Made by a program: the position numbers and the translations under genes
Source: Chlorokybus atmophyticus
Lineage: Eukaryota > Streptophyta > Chlorokybophyceae > Chlorokybales > Chlorokybaceae
DNA length: 64,000 nucleotides
NCBI GenBank assembly: GCA_009103225.1
Contig: RHPI01001116.1
Coordinates: 51,232-115,231 of the forward strand
Reading direction: 5' to 3'
The notes under the pieces: model-generated
What the model saw: the letters and a program-made list of their open reading frames with translations, nothing else
What the model was told of the DNA's origin: nothing
Databases searched by the model: none
Part shown: one piece after another, positions 1 through 11,260 of the stretch
Numbering within the stretch: position 1 is the first letter of the stretch
Layout of the letters: every line of letters starts with the position of its first letter

Positions 1-1880
1 TGACAAGTTTAATGTCAGCCAACTCAGCCGCGAGATACTGTCAGCAGCAAAGCAAAGAATCGCGCAGCGCCTGGAGGCGTTTGAGCTGGATGTGCCAGGT
101 CTGTGACTTGCAGCTGCTGCCATAGCTGTTGGACAAGCACCACATGTTTAGCAGAAGTCAAAAGTTACATTGCGTATGCAGTCATCAATCCAAAAAGTCG
201 CAACTCATGCTTGTCAAGTGCTGTGCAATACAGAAGGTTATGAGGTGCATGCTGTAAAGGGTTGTGAGCAGTACTGTTCTTACAGCTTCTGTTGTGTTAT
301 GGACAGGCTCGTGGCATTGTTTATAGCCCATGTTACATGATTACATCAAAGTTTGCAGCTGGCAGTGTACACGCAGTGCTTGCTGACCTCTGCTATCGCA
401 ACCTTGTGTGCAGACTGGTACTGGGAGAGCACAAGTTCCGGACTTGCGGCAAACGTTGAGCGCGTGCTGGTTGAGAACGCGCTGCGGAGATTGGAGCAGA
501 AGGGCGTGGCGGTTCCAGTGGAAATGCAGCGCAGCAGTCGCGATGTCGGAGCTCTCAGGCAGTCGCTTGAGGCGCAGCTCTGCCGGGAGTTGGAAGCCAA
601 ACTCTCTTCGCATGCTGCCTCTGCCGGGTCGCTGGGCTACGAAGACCTCAGCTGGCTGCTCATCAGCAGCGTGCAGGTCTGGCAGCGTCAGTAATGACCA
701 ACTCAAGCAATACAAGACAAGTTTGTCACACCAACACCGTCATCATTGAAGCAAGCACAGTAACAGGACAGGACAGGACAGGACACCATTTCGTCATGAT
801 CGTCATCTTGTGTGCTCATCATTGAAAGATGGCATGTCATGATGTCAGACTGCATTGCCTGCGCTATGCTTATATAGAGGGAGAGACTTCCACAATGGTC
901 CGCCCTGTAACTGTTGCTTCACCTTGCAACAGAGCGAAGATCCCATCGCGGCGCTGCTGTTAACGATTAAGGCATGCCTGTCAAAGGGCTGCCTGCCAGG
1001 GCAAATTGTGCAAAGGACATCTGTGAGAGCGAAGCTCCACAACGTCATAACCACCGCTTGCAGCAACACAGTCCAGGGCAGCCGCTTGCAAAGGGTGCTA
1101 GAGGAGCAACTCAGTGCACAAAAGCTTGATGCCGGCACGCTGAGCCATGTGCTATCACAGCAAGCTGAGGTGTGTCTGAGTGGTTGCATCACATGCATGC
1201 CATTGAGCGCTCAAGCAAGTATGCGTACGGTTTCTTCAACAGTAGTAGTCCCATGTTGGTTCCATTAACCATGCATGCTTCTGGAGTTAATCCTCATCCT
1301 TAGGTGATCTCCATGCTGTCTGAGGCCATAAACGAGGGTGTCAGCAAGGACAGTGCCAGGCGCGCTAGCCATCTTTTGCAGCAGGCGGCTGCGATCTTCA
1401 AGGTCATAGAGGAGCACTCTCTCGGGACAACCGTGGACGCCACGAGCAGGCATCTTTTGAACTTGCCCTTCCTTGCCGAGTGGGGCGTCCCGCTCAACCC
1501 TATGTCGACGGTCAACATCCCATTGAGCTTTGAGGAGGTCTGCGGCAACGACAGCGCACTCCGAGAGGTGTGTGTGTGCGGGCGTGCACTTGTTCTGTTC
1601 TAGAAGAGTGCAAGGACATGCGTGCGCGTGGTCGCGTGCTCTCAGGGCTTTGTGCATCCGTTATTGCAAGTATTGCAAGCACATCGGCAATGTGCTCTCG
1701 CGTGAACATGTTCGTCTTTTCTTGCAGCTGCTCGAGCTTCCAGTTGTTGCGGAAGCCACCGCGGTCGTGTTGTTTCGAGCTTTGGTACGCATGGGTTTCA
1801 TCGTGGAGGTAGGCCAGCGGTTGTCCGCTAGCCATCGATTCGGGGCGTTCTGGCGATCCTGCTGGCAGAACATGTGGTGA
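1..1880 (+). CDS. Unrecognised multi-exon protein, 3' part (5' end outside window)
   Basis: Five exons can be chained in phase: 1-95, 414-676, 933-1169, 1304-1567 and 1728-1880, with GT donors and AG acceptors at each junction. The first exon enters from outside the window in the frame starting at base 2. The product is alpha-helical and rich in Leu, Ala and Gln, without membrane segments or recognisable catalytic motifs; the last exon ends in Trp-rich sequence (FWRSCWQNMW) before TGA at 1878-1880. A 23-nt gap between a possible GT at 1809 and AG at 1831 is too short for an intron, so I read through it. I do not recognise the family; the helical character could fit a HEAT-like or scaffold protein, but that is a guess. 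Consistent exon phases make it likely to be a real gene. Confidence 0.6.
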
Positions 1881-3709
1881 TGTTGGAGCTGTGGAGTTTT
1901 ACTCCCACGGCTGAGTTATTCTTGACTAGTGACCGCTCAGGTTGGTGAGCTGTGATTCTGGGTAACCAACTGTACGCGCAAGATCAACAGCACGAGCGGC
2001 ATTGCAGCTGTTTATAAATTTGTTACATTACTCCTGCTGAGGGGTGGATGTTGGTGAAGTGGATCCATCACAGGATTTACCTCTGATGTGATTGGAGTGC
2101 ATAGCCTTGTAGCCCTGTACAGATTGTTATTGCCACGTTCTCTCAAACCAACTGTCATACAAATTGCATCATTCTATGCTGGCTCTGTTGTACTGCGTTG
2201 TCATGGACTGCTGCTTTGCTTCCTTGTATCCTTGGCTGCTAGTGCTTACAATAACATTGTGCAGTATGCCCAGCAGTGCTGTTGGACTTGTGTACCGCTG
2301 CCCGCCTGTCTAGACGCCATATTGGATGCCAGTGAACATGCTCCTGCCGGGGGTGGTATAGGCTGCTCGATAACAAGCACTCTTTATGCAGACGCATAGT
2401 GCAGCCATTGTGACTGCGTGCTCACTGTTATGCCGTCATACACGCAGCACCGGTATTACCATACATTCTTACCACACATCGTCTGTTCACACAGCATACA
2501 TTCTCACGCTGCACACCGCCTTCATCTCCACACATCATACCACCATTCTCGATTGCTTGCTGATTGCTCGCACTACACGTATCTGTGGCCATGGTAAGCA
2601 GCAACAGCGATAACAACACCAATTCGATAAGCCTCTTAACCCACCCTACCTACCCACTCCACTCTCACACAACTCAACTGCTTAGCTGCATAGCAAGCCA
2701 TCTTGTTGTGTCCACAACTGTGAACAGGAGCATGTTATAAGATTTACCACAATGTACGAAATAAAGCGCTTGCGTACTTGATGCCAAACGGGAGTGACAG
2801 CTGTACCTACACTCTTAACATAGGTTTGGGTGCAGCATCGGCAACGAATCGAGTAGTAGTGCTGAGGACGCCAACGTTGGTGGCGTGCTAAGTGTTGTTT
2901 TATAGGTGCTGTCACTGTCATGGTTAGATCAAGCGGTGTGCTGTGATGTGTGCTAAGCTGTGTAATGATGTGTGTGGCACAGCTTTTTATCAGACACAAT
3001 GATGGCGTGGGTGGCGTGAGTGGTAGAGAGCGACTGGTGTTGTGATGTATCATACATAACTTGCATGAAAGCTTCACATGTATGTATGGGATTACTTGCT
3101 TATTTCTGCCTTAACCACGCAGTACTACACGCAAAGTCTCTCATGAATATGCTTGCACAATCCGCAGTATCCAGTAATGCTTCACAATGAGCACAGGAGT
3201 TCAAACTCCTGCTTTGGACCACATACCATGTCAGAACTCCTGACTCAGGAGTAAGTGATTTTACTGTAGGCATGACTTAGTTACACAGATCGACTGATAG
3301 TGTTGTAGTCTATATGGTGACAGTAGATCTGAGATGGCATACTACACCGACGAATGTGATTGTTAGTGTTGTAGTCTATGTGGTGACAATAGATTTTAGA
3401 CGGATTGGTACATCAACGATTGTGACAAGTTGCAGGGGTTACAACAGTAATCAGCTGTAGGCGTGCAACTTTGCACGAATATAGCCAGCACTACTAGCAA
3501 GACTGAGAATGGTTGGTTACCAAGGCACTACTGACTTAGTGTTTCCCCATGACATAGGCGAGACAGCCAAAAGCCATTTCCAATAAACTCGCAGTGGAAG
3601 CATCAACAGGTGCAAAGCTACTGCTACAACAGTAAAAAATTTACTGTAAGCCAAAACTATACAAACCAGCCACCAAAACTACAAGCTGTGCTGCTGAGTG
3701 TAATCAGCC
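1881..3709. other. Non-genic interval
   Basis: No open frame here has convincing splice context. The stretch holds 3' flanking DNA of the gene on the left, low-complexity ACACA-rich sequence at 2440-2560, an 18-nt palindrome at 3194-3211 (CAGGAGTT, CA, AACTCCTG) and a diverged 66-bp duplication at 3296-3426. The part nearest 3710 is presumably the 3' untranslated region of the minus-strand HSP20 gene. Confidence 0.6.
3296..3426. repeat. Imperfect 66-bp tandem duplication
   Basis: Two copies share the core GTTGTAGTCTATRTGGTGAC followed by ARTAGAT, with a period of about 66 bp (3296 and 3362). The halves diverge toward their 3' sides. It is non-coding and no function is apparent. Confidence 0.6.
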
Positions 3710-5085
3710 TTACAATACATCAACTTCAACGCCTCCACGGCCAGCATCCTTCTTGGGCACAGTGATAGTGACCAAACCATGCTCGCATTGAGCCGCTGCG
3801 CGCGTACCATCTGCATCTTGTGGCAGTGTAAACTTCTCCACCCTCTCAATCGTGTCACTTGACCTGTTCGCGGTGACAGTGAGGCTGTTCCCAACAACCC
3901 GCACACGCACGTCCTCGCGGCTGTAGCCTGGCACCTCCACGCGGTAACGGTAGGAGGTTGGTGATGATGATGAGCTAGTCCTGGCAGACGAAGTTGATGA
4001 GGCAGAGGGTCTTGCTTGCGAGTTTGAACTGGAGGTTGAGGCGGTTTCTGCTGAAGTCGTTCCAAAGGTCTCCCAGGTTTTGCGGAAGGTGTTCAGCATC
4101 TCTTCGTATGAAGGGTTGTTGCTGCCAGGCTTGGAAAATGGTCCCTTTTCCCAGGCTTGACGAAAAAGATCTTCCAGGTTGGGAGGGGATGTGGAAGTGG
4201 AAGTCGAGGTGTTTCTGTCATATTGCGATTTGGCAGTCTGCACTTGTTCCTAATGACAAACCCAGTATGAGCAATGTGGCATGCACAAGCAGCTGGTGGC
4301 ATGCAGCACCTGGCAGAGATGCATGATAGTAGGAGCGAATACATATACGCAAGCAGCTGGTGGCATGCAACGCCTGGAAGTGATGCCTGCTATGCAAAAC
4401 AGGTCATCCTACGCAAGTAAGTGGTCAAACAATCGCAGATGACACTGAATAGCCAGTAGAAATGTCACCAGGACATACACGCACACAAAAAGATCAGTCA
4501 ATTGTGCCTCGAGCACACAACAACTCCTAAGCAGCCTCACACAACTCCCTACATGCAACGTGTGCACACCGCAGCCACCACAACCAAAACGTACCCTTAG
4601 CCAGCGCTCCACCAGTGGCCTCGCCGCTGCCGCTGCTGCTCCAACGATTGGCGCCAAGGCCGCGGCCAGCTCAGCAACCCCTCCAAAGCTATTTCTGCGC
4701 CCGTATCCCTTCCCATACCAGCCCGCAGACTCGCCCCATGGCTCAAAGAAGGGGTCATTAGCTGAGGCAACAATTCCCTTGCGGCGCTGCAAAGAATTGC
4801 ATAATTGGTCAACAATCAGCACGCAACTAGTATGCTCACCAAGCCGTGACATACAAACAGGTGTGACTACAAGTCAAATCCGCAGCAGACTCAACTTACC
4901 TGCACCAGTCTAGAAGGCAGGACAACGGCAGCATAGTGGCGACTGCCGCAGCAAGGGCGCTGTCGCACGAGCAGACGCGCACCGCTGAACTCGCTGGAAG
5001 ACGAGGACGCAACGCTGCTGCTAGCTGTTGCCGCCGAAGCCACAGTCGCTGCCGCCGCCGCCATGATGCTCACAGATGCTACCAC
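3710..5085 (-). CDS. Small heat shock protein (HSP20/alpha-crystallin), probably plastid-targeted
   Basis: Three exons on the minus strand are in phase: 5085-4900, 4786-4595 and 4237-3710 (TAA), giving about 301 residues. Donors are GTAAGT and GTACGT and both acceptors end in GCAG. Exon 1 encodes an Ala/Ser-rich, Arg-containing, acid-poor N terminus typical of a chloroplast transit peptide. Exon 2 gives a Gly/Ala-rich linker. The C-terminal 90 residues are an alpha-crystallin domain: a YRYRVEVPGYSREDVRV segment, a VVGNSLTVTANR strand and a late GLVTITVPKK segment. sHSPs are ATP-independent holdases forming oligomers. The length exceeds cytosolic class I sHSPs (about 150-160 residues) because of the presequence and linker. 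No classical IxI tail motif is seen. Targeting is inference from composition; the family call is firm. Confidence 0.88.
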
Positions 5086-5117
5086 ACTGACAAGGCTACT
5101 ACAGCCAAAGTGCCAGC

Positions 5118-5129
5118 ATATATATATAC
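5118..5129 (-). promoter_or_regulatory. TATA box of the HSP20 gene
   Basis: A run of alternating A and T (minus strand GTATATATATAT) lies 33 nt upstream of the first ATG of the HSP20 gene at 5085. That spacing would put the transcription start almost on the ATG, so translation may start at the second in-frame Met (ATG at 5064). Strong TATA boxes are usual in heat-inducible promoters. I did not find a clean array of nGAAn heat shock elements. Confidence 0.6.
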
Positions 5130-5466
5130 TTGCTCCTCAAAATGCTGCCCGGGCGCGGCTCGCTATTGGTTGTTTGCAGTGCGCGTCATAGCGCGGTGGT
5201 TGCCGTAAGCAATAGCCACCGTCGATAGACTCGCACTGGCCATCTCATGGCTGGTTATGTGCCACCAGATACTCCGTTGCCACGCAAGCTTAATGATTGT
5301 TGCGGAAAGTGCAGTGCGCGGCCGATCTACCGTGGTAGACGCTTGGGCGTCGGATGCCCGCACTGTTGAACGACCCGATGTGAATGCTGCATCGACTAGT
5401 TAGAGCAGTTTATTTGGAGGATGAACGTGAGCTGCATCCACAGGAAGCGAGTGAATCCGTATAAGT

Positions 5467-6517
5467 CTAAAGCAACTCACGGCAGTGCGTAAGATGCCTG
5501 TCAGGCTCCCAACTGTTCTGTTCTGGGCCATACCCTTTCCACTTATCTAAATAGCGGGTTGCGCGGCCACAACTATTGAGTTTATGGTCCAAAATAGCTT
5601 CCACCTCGTATTCGAGCTTGCTATCCACCGTGACAGGTGGAGGTGGAGGCTGAGTCCTTCCGTCTGAGCGGTAAGGTATCAACAAGTTAACATGGAAAAC
5701 GTTGTGTACACGCATGCTTGGGGGCAATTGCAGTCTATAAGCATGCGAACCTATCCTTTCAATGGTAGTAAAGGGACCTAATCATCTGGGAAGCAATTTG
5801 CTCGCTCCCGTACCCTTGATGGTTATATTCTTTGCATTGAGCAACACCTTGTCGCTCACATTGAAAGTGGCCATCTTTCGATGTTTATCAGCATAAGCTT
5901 GTTGTCTAGCTTGTGCTTCGGACAAGCACAGCTTAGCTCGAGCCAGATGTTCTTGCATCGCAACGGCAAAGTCCTTTGCCGCTGGTACAGAGAGTTCATT
6001 GCGAGGCATACGCAACGAAGCAGGTGTGTTCGGATGTATCCCGTAATTCAAGAGAACGGGGTTGCCATGCATTGTGTATCGCGAACTCCGCCATAGGCAA
6101 TTACTTATCCCAATCTAAGTGGTCGGGAGACACATAATGTCGAATCATTCTTCAAGCACTTGATTTGCTCGCTCAGTTTGACCATTTGTTTGTGGGTGAA
6201 AAGCAGTCGACATGCTTTGTTTCACACCCAACAACCCACAGACTTTTCGCCAAAACGTTGAGACAAATCTTGAATCACAGTCTATTACAAGCTCGCGGGG
6301 AACCCCGTGTGCCCCAAAAAACCGTTTGCACAAACAAGTGTGCTAAGTCCCGTGCACTCACCGTAGTGGAGCATGGAACAAAATGCACCATTTTTGTAAG
6401 CCTGTCGACAAAAACAGTAATAGCTGTGTTTTTAGCAGCTGCTTCCGGAAGGTCAATAATTAAGTCCATACTAACACTGTCCCACTTTTGTTCAGGGATG
6501 CTTAACGGTTTCAGCAA
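5467..6517 (-). pseudogene. Integrase and chromodomain region of element 1
   Basis: Fragments in different frames cover the integrase core and C terminus. From 6517 downward come a DSVSMDLI stretch with RLTKMVHFV (first Asp region), then VIDCDSRF and GQTERANQ, in which the second Asp and the Glu are separated by exactly 35 residues, so the DD35E spacing is kept here. A linker (6072-5782) follows, and then a chromodomain with EYEVEAILDHK and RYLDKWKGYGPEQNSWEP, ending at a stop at 5467. Chromodomains of this class steer integration to modified histones. Frameshifts between the pieces show decay. Confidence 0.8.
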
Positions 6518-6699
6518 ATCTAATGTTTCTGTCGCAACGGCTTATTCGTTGGCACACATCACATGTGCGAGAGTGATCCACATCAATGGTCATTGACGGT
6601 CACCAGTACAACTGTTGCGCGTGCTTGAGCGTCGTATGCTTGCTCAAGTGCCCAGCGTACGGTGGGTTATGCACTGATTGCATGCACTTTGTGCATAAG

Positions 6700-7200
6700 T
6701 CTGTGAAGTTAGGTATGACCAACTGCTCTCCTTTATACCACAGATTTTCCTTCTTGCTCATTTGAGAAGTGTTGGCCAGACTGTTAAACCAATTGTCTGT
6801 CGCATAGCCCTTCCATACCTCTTTTTAAAAGGGTTCTTGGTGGGTGCAATGCGCTGTATTCGCGAGCGCGTAAGTGCTAGGAGAACCGGACTGCGGCTAA
6901 GTGGATCAGCCATATTGGTGCGTCCGGGACGATATTGCCATGTGAATGTGAAACGAGATAAAAACTCATTCCACCTGCCTTGTCGTCGGGATAAGTTTTG
7001 TTGCGTGTGAAATAAGGTAAGAGGATTGTAATCCGTAATTACTGAGAATTCCACCCCTTTTATGTATCAACGCCAAGTGCGTAATGCATGCACAACACCG
7101 AGTAATCATGTTCGGTAGTTGTGTCATTACGTTCGGCAGGGTTGAATTTTCTGCTTTTATATGCATACGGCTTGTCGCCTTGAAGCACCACTGCACCACA
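6700..7200 (-). pseudogene. RNase H region of element 1
   Basis: The frame ending near 6758 carries the Ty3-type RNase H signature: FSVITDYNPLTLF, then RRQGRWNEFLSRF and a YRPGRTNMADPLSR segment that marks the RNase H to integrase junction. The N-terminal half (about 7050-7200) lies in another frame and is poorly preserved. Confidence 0.72.
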
Positions 7201-7519
7201 TCATATCACCATGATGGTGGATGCATCACTGACCACCACAAAAGGTTTGGTGTGATCCGGAAAAGCTAACACGGGTGCCTTTGTCAATGCATTTTTATGC
7301 ATGAGAAGGCTTTCTCATGTGCTTCTGTCCACCCAAACTTGACATCTTTATGAAGTAAAGATGTTAATGCATTGGCCATGGTCGAACACCCTTGCATGAA
7401 CTTGCAAAAGTAATTGGCCAAGCCTAAAAAAGCTCGTAATTAATGCACATCTTTTGGTGGTGGCCAATCTTTGATTGCCGACACCTTGTGGGGATCAGGT
7501 TTCAACCCGTCCTTAACAA

Positions 7520-8523
7520 TTACGTGTCCAGAAAGGGAAGTTTTTCTTGTGCAAAGTTGCATTTGGACAGGTTGGCAAAGAATTTGTGTTTTCGCAATTT
7601 TGACGACACCGTTTGCAAATGCTTGTGGTGTTCCTCCCGGGTTTTTTTATTAAACACAACAATATCATCTAGATATACCAGCACAAAGTGATACAGCTCA
7701 TCCACAAAGACAGCATTTATAGCTGCCTGAAACGTTGCGGTTGCGTTCGTCAACCCAAAAGGCAACACTTTATACTTAAAGTGCCCTATAGGTGTACGAA
7801 AAGCTGTCTTTTGTACATCCTCAGGATGAATCCTAATTTGATGATAACCACTTGTCAGATGCAGTGTGCTAAACACTGTTGCACCTGACAACTTATTAAA
7901 CATATCATCAATTCTGGGCAAAGGGTACCTGTTTTTTACAGTCACCTTATTTAATGCCCGATAATCCATACACATTCGCAACCTTGCCATTTTTTTTTGG
8001 GCACGAATAGAATAGGTGCTCCGAATGGGGAGATACTCTTGGTAATTAAACCTTTATTAAGCAACTCCTTTAGCTGCTTTCCCATTTCCGCATGCTCTAA
8101 GGGACTTAGCCTATGAAGAGGCCGCCATGGTGGCTTAGCTCCCTCTTCGAGTGGGATTGTGTGGTGAATGTTTCTATCAGGAGAAAGCTTAGGGAGTTCT
8201 TCCTGAAAAACATCAGCATACTGCTGTGTAAGTGGTTGCACAACGGGGTCTTGTACACCATCGTTTTCAGGAGTTGTTACCTCGTGTAAGTGCAACAAGT
8301 ACACTTCCTCTCGTTTGCGCATGCAACGCTTAAGTTGCATAGCTGAGAGGGGTGGAGTAGTATGCTTGCGATTATGTACCACATGTGCCATTTTTAAAGT
8401 GAAAGAGCGTATTCCCCTCTTCAAAGCGCACGTGCCATTTTTAGCATCAAGTAGCATACCCGCTTCGGTTTGCCACGGTTCACCTAACACCAAGTCAACA
8501 TTGGGAATCCCAATGTGCACCAC
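7520..8523 (-). pseudogene. Reverse transcriptase of element 1
   Basis: Two overlapping frames encode a Ty3/gypsy reverse transcriptase. The frame at 8523-7951 holds the protease tail (VDLVLGEPW) and the RT start (GLITKSISPFGAPILFVPKK). The frame at 7990-7520 carries DYRALNKVTVKNRYPLPRID, SGYHQIRI, KVLPFGLTNA and the catalytic YLDD box. A one-base frame change sits between them around 7960-7985, next to a T-run on the plus strand. The motifs are intact although the frame is broken. Confidence 0.85.
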
Positions 8524-8562
8524 AATAAATGTGGTATGTGTTTTACAACCGGCAATAACAAA

Positions 8563-9830
8563 GCGTTATTTCACTTCTCCTAAAGTATTAAGAGTAGAAC
8601 CAGCTGCTCGTACATACAATGCGACTGGTGTGAATGCGATGTTATTTCTTTTCACCCAAGCGTGTTTCACAAAATGTGGTTTGCACCTGTGTCAATTGAT
8701 GATGTGCTCGAGGCACCCATAAACTGACTCTCAAAACGCCACTTAGTGGTCACACTGATTTACCGTCAAAAGTTGCCAATGTTGGAATGCCGTAACTGGT
8801 TGCGGTTTTGATAAAAATTACCTGCAATGGTAATGTTCCTATTTCGTTTCGCGTGAGTTGAGCAATTACCTCCACCCCTTTTGAGTGTTTAGAGCATGGG
8901 CCATGATACCAAGGTACCACAACGCATGCAGTGAGGGAATGTTGCGATTGCAACTCGTGCAATTGGTTAATTGCAAACAACAATTTAGAAGATGGCACAT
9001 TGGTGAGAATACAACCACTCGTGTTAGAAACAACGGGGTTGTTTACATCAGTCCACACATCTGAAATAGCACACAAAGCAGAAACGTTATCAAAAAGTAC
9101 AGAGGTTAATGTATCCCTCTGCAACATGCTACCAATCACGGACAGTTCATATTTGCTGTCCTTCTTTTGCTGCTTAGCTTGCTTGTTCTTGTTCGCATAG
9201 CAGGTACCCTCAGTGTGGCCCGACCTCTTGCAAAAGGAGCACACCAGGGCTGGCTGCGCAGCGAAAGAAGCACCAGCAAATTCAGCTGTTTTCACCTTCT
9301 TTGCAAAATGAGGCTTGCTGTCAGGTGAACGACGTTTGAGAGCTGCTAATGGCGCAGCAGGCTTTGCCGCTGAACGTACGGCGTTGTTAATAGCTGTCAC
9401 CATCGTGATGAGCATAGCTCTTTGGCACGCCACTCCGCCAAGGTGGATGTATTGATGGCAACACGCGTAAGCAGCTTGTGATCCAAGCCATGCCTAAACA
9501 TGCTCAACTGATCAGCATCACTGATAGGCAGACGGCCAGCATTGATTTTGCTGACACAGGATTGTAACTCCTGAATGTATTGTTGCATCGCATGACCATT
9601 CTGTCGCAGGTTGTAAAGTTGATTGCGAGCTTGCTGAGCAGGGTCGGTACCACCATAGCGCTGTTCCATGAAAGCGCACAATTGGCTTACTTCCCGCCCA
9701 GGGTTCGCGTCACGTTGCTTACGGCGATGCCACTCTGAGAGAGCATCCTCCGGAATCAGCAACTCAGCAACACGCAACTTTCCCTCCTTAGAAATGCGAA
9801 GGGAGTTGACATAGTGTCTAAGCTTCACAA
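8563..9830 (-). pseudogene. Gag 3' part, zinc knuckle and protease of element 1
   Basis: The gag frame from 9830 down to about 9397 reads VKLRHYVNSLR and a Gln-rich capsid-like segment. A second frame (9433-8750) contains a CCHC zinc knuckle, CSFCKRSGHTEGTC, with C-x2-C-x4-H-x4-C spacing, the usual nucleocapsid motif. Near 8690 the frame reads SSIDTGANHIL, the aspartic protease active site, followed at once by TGA. The ORF is therefore split between gag and protease. The upstream part of gag lies beyond the inserted repeat unit, at 11779 and above. Confidence 0.75.
9826..9830. repeat. Target site duplication CACAA, left copy (right copy 11774-11778)
   Basis: CACAA directly precedes TGTCAC at 9831 and directly follows GTGACA at 11773. 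Removing one copy plus the unit restores the gag frame of element 1, which supports a genuine 5-bp duplication from a single integration. Confidence 0.8.
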
Positions 9831-9909
9831 TGTCACGGACGACTGAATAATAACGCCACAATGGCCGCAAAACACACTTCGTGCATTTGTGGCCTAGTGG
9901 TTTGTTACA
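9831..9909 (+). repeat. LTR-B, left end of the chimera
   Basis: The 79-bp block begins TGTCACGGACGAC and ends TTTGTTACA. It carries an inverted repeat around CACTTCGTG and the segment TGGCCTAGTGG (9890-9900). The next bases, TGGTAACGGAGC, match the initiator-Met primer site at 10 of 12 positions. It is nearly identical to the block at 11182-11259. Confidence 0.8.
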
Positions 9910-10012
9910 ATGGTAACGGAGCTTGACGTTTCAGGTTCAATTCCCGTAGGGGACTGAGGCAGATCCAAGGCAAAAACAAAACATTTGGGGCGGCTTGCCC
10001 TAGGCTGGGCGC

Positions 10013-10520
10013 TGTCACGAATTGGGATTATTTGTGACAGACCTCGCTCATGGTAGTGTCTTTTGCTACCATAGCCTAGTGGTCGGGCCCCAATTGTTTC
10101 AATGATATTGGAGCTTGACGTCTCAGGTTTAATTCCCGTAGGGGACTGAGGCAGATCCAAGGCAAAAACAAAAACATTTGGGGCGGCTTGCCCTAGGCTG
10201 GGCGCGGGATCACGACCTGCGCGCCGAGCCAGTTCAACCTAAGGCCGCGTGAGCGGTTGCGCTGCGATGGCAGGTTGCGCGGTGAGGATGGCCGTTTAGT
10301 CGGTCAGGACCGTTCATGGGCCGAATCCAACAGGCCGCAGGCAGACCGATCGTGGTACGGCCGCAAACACGGCGACGTGGGCTAGTGCCTCATTGGATTA
10401 TGAGGAACTCATGGGTTAAATTGGGGAGGAATGTCACGAATTGGGATAAATTGTGACAGACCTCACTCATGGTAGTGTCTTTTGCTACCATAGCCTAGTG
10501 GTCGGGCCTCAATTGTTTCA
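10013..10520 (+). mobile_element. Complete miniature element of family A (508 bp)
   Basis: LTRs of 89 bp at 10013-10101 and 10432-10520 flank a 330-bp internal region. The left LTR is followed by TGATATTGGAGC, a decayed primer site; the right LTR is preceded by TTGGGGAGGAA, a polypurine tract. The internal region has no ORF, is GC-rich, and holds an inverted motif around TTCCCGTAGGGGA. The LTR contains a short hairpin (GGTAG, loop, CTACC) just before TAGCCTAGTGG. Confidence 0.8.
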
Positions 10521-10751
10521 GGCGCGGGATCACGACCTGCGCGCTGAGCCGATTCAACCTAAGGCCGCTTGAGCGGTCGCGCTGCGATGGCAGGTCGCGC
10601 GGTGAGGATGGTCGTTCGGTCATTCAGAACCGTTCGTGGGCCGGATCCAACAGGCCGCGTGCAGACCGATCGTGGTACGATCGCGAACACGGCGACGTGG
10701 GCTAGTGCCTCATTGGATTATGAGGAACTCATGGGTTAAATTGGGGAGGAA

Positions 10752-11259
10752 TGTCACAAATGGGGATAAATTGTGACAGACTTCACTCATGGTAGTGTCT
10801 TTTACTACCATAGCCTAGTGGTCGGGCCCCAATTGTTACAATGGTATTGGAGCTTGAGACCGAAAACGTCCTGAGATCGAAACCGCCTAGCGGCGGTAGA
10901 CCTAGAAGGATTTTTGAGGTTGTTGTTATCGATTCATGAAGGGTTGCGCGTCAATGCGCGACTTGCCGGACGGCAGTCGGACATTCTGACGCGTCGCGCG
11001 TACCTGGAGCCGCCGCTGGGTAGTACCGCGCGACTTGCCTGACAACGGCTGACAATCGGTCACTCAGCGGCGCAATGCGCGCTGCGACCGCTCAGTGATA
11101 TTTGCAAAAAGTTACACTGCTCAGTGACGAGAAGCTCTGTAAAAACTCACATGAGGACATTAGATACCTAAGTGGGGGGAATGTCACGGACGACTAAATA
11201 ATAACGCCACAATGGCCACAAAGCACACTTCGTGCTTTGTGGCCTAGTGGTTTGTTACA
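10752..11259 (+). mobile_element. Hybrid miniature element: LTR-A at 5' side, family B interior, LTR-B at 3' side
   Basis: LTR-A (10752-10840) ends ATTGTTACA and is followed by TGGTATTGGAGC (10842-10853), 10 of 12 matches to the initiator-Met primer site. The interior (10841-11181) differs from family A and contains GCGCGACTTGCC-type repeats. GTGGGGGGAA precedes LTR-B (11182-11259). Different LTR types at the two ends suggest recombination or template switching between families. No coding capacity is seen. Confidence 0.7.
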
Positions 11260-11260
11260 T

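Noticed and set aside
9890-10012. tRNA-derived SINE
   Set aside because: A- and B-box-like words first suggested a SINE, but paired LTRs with TG...CA ends, a primer site, a polypurine tract and a 5-bp target duplication fit a miniature LTR element better. The boxes are kept as a separate hypothesis.
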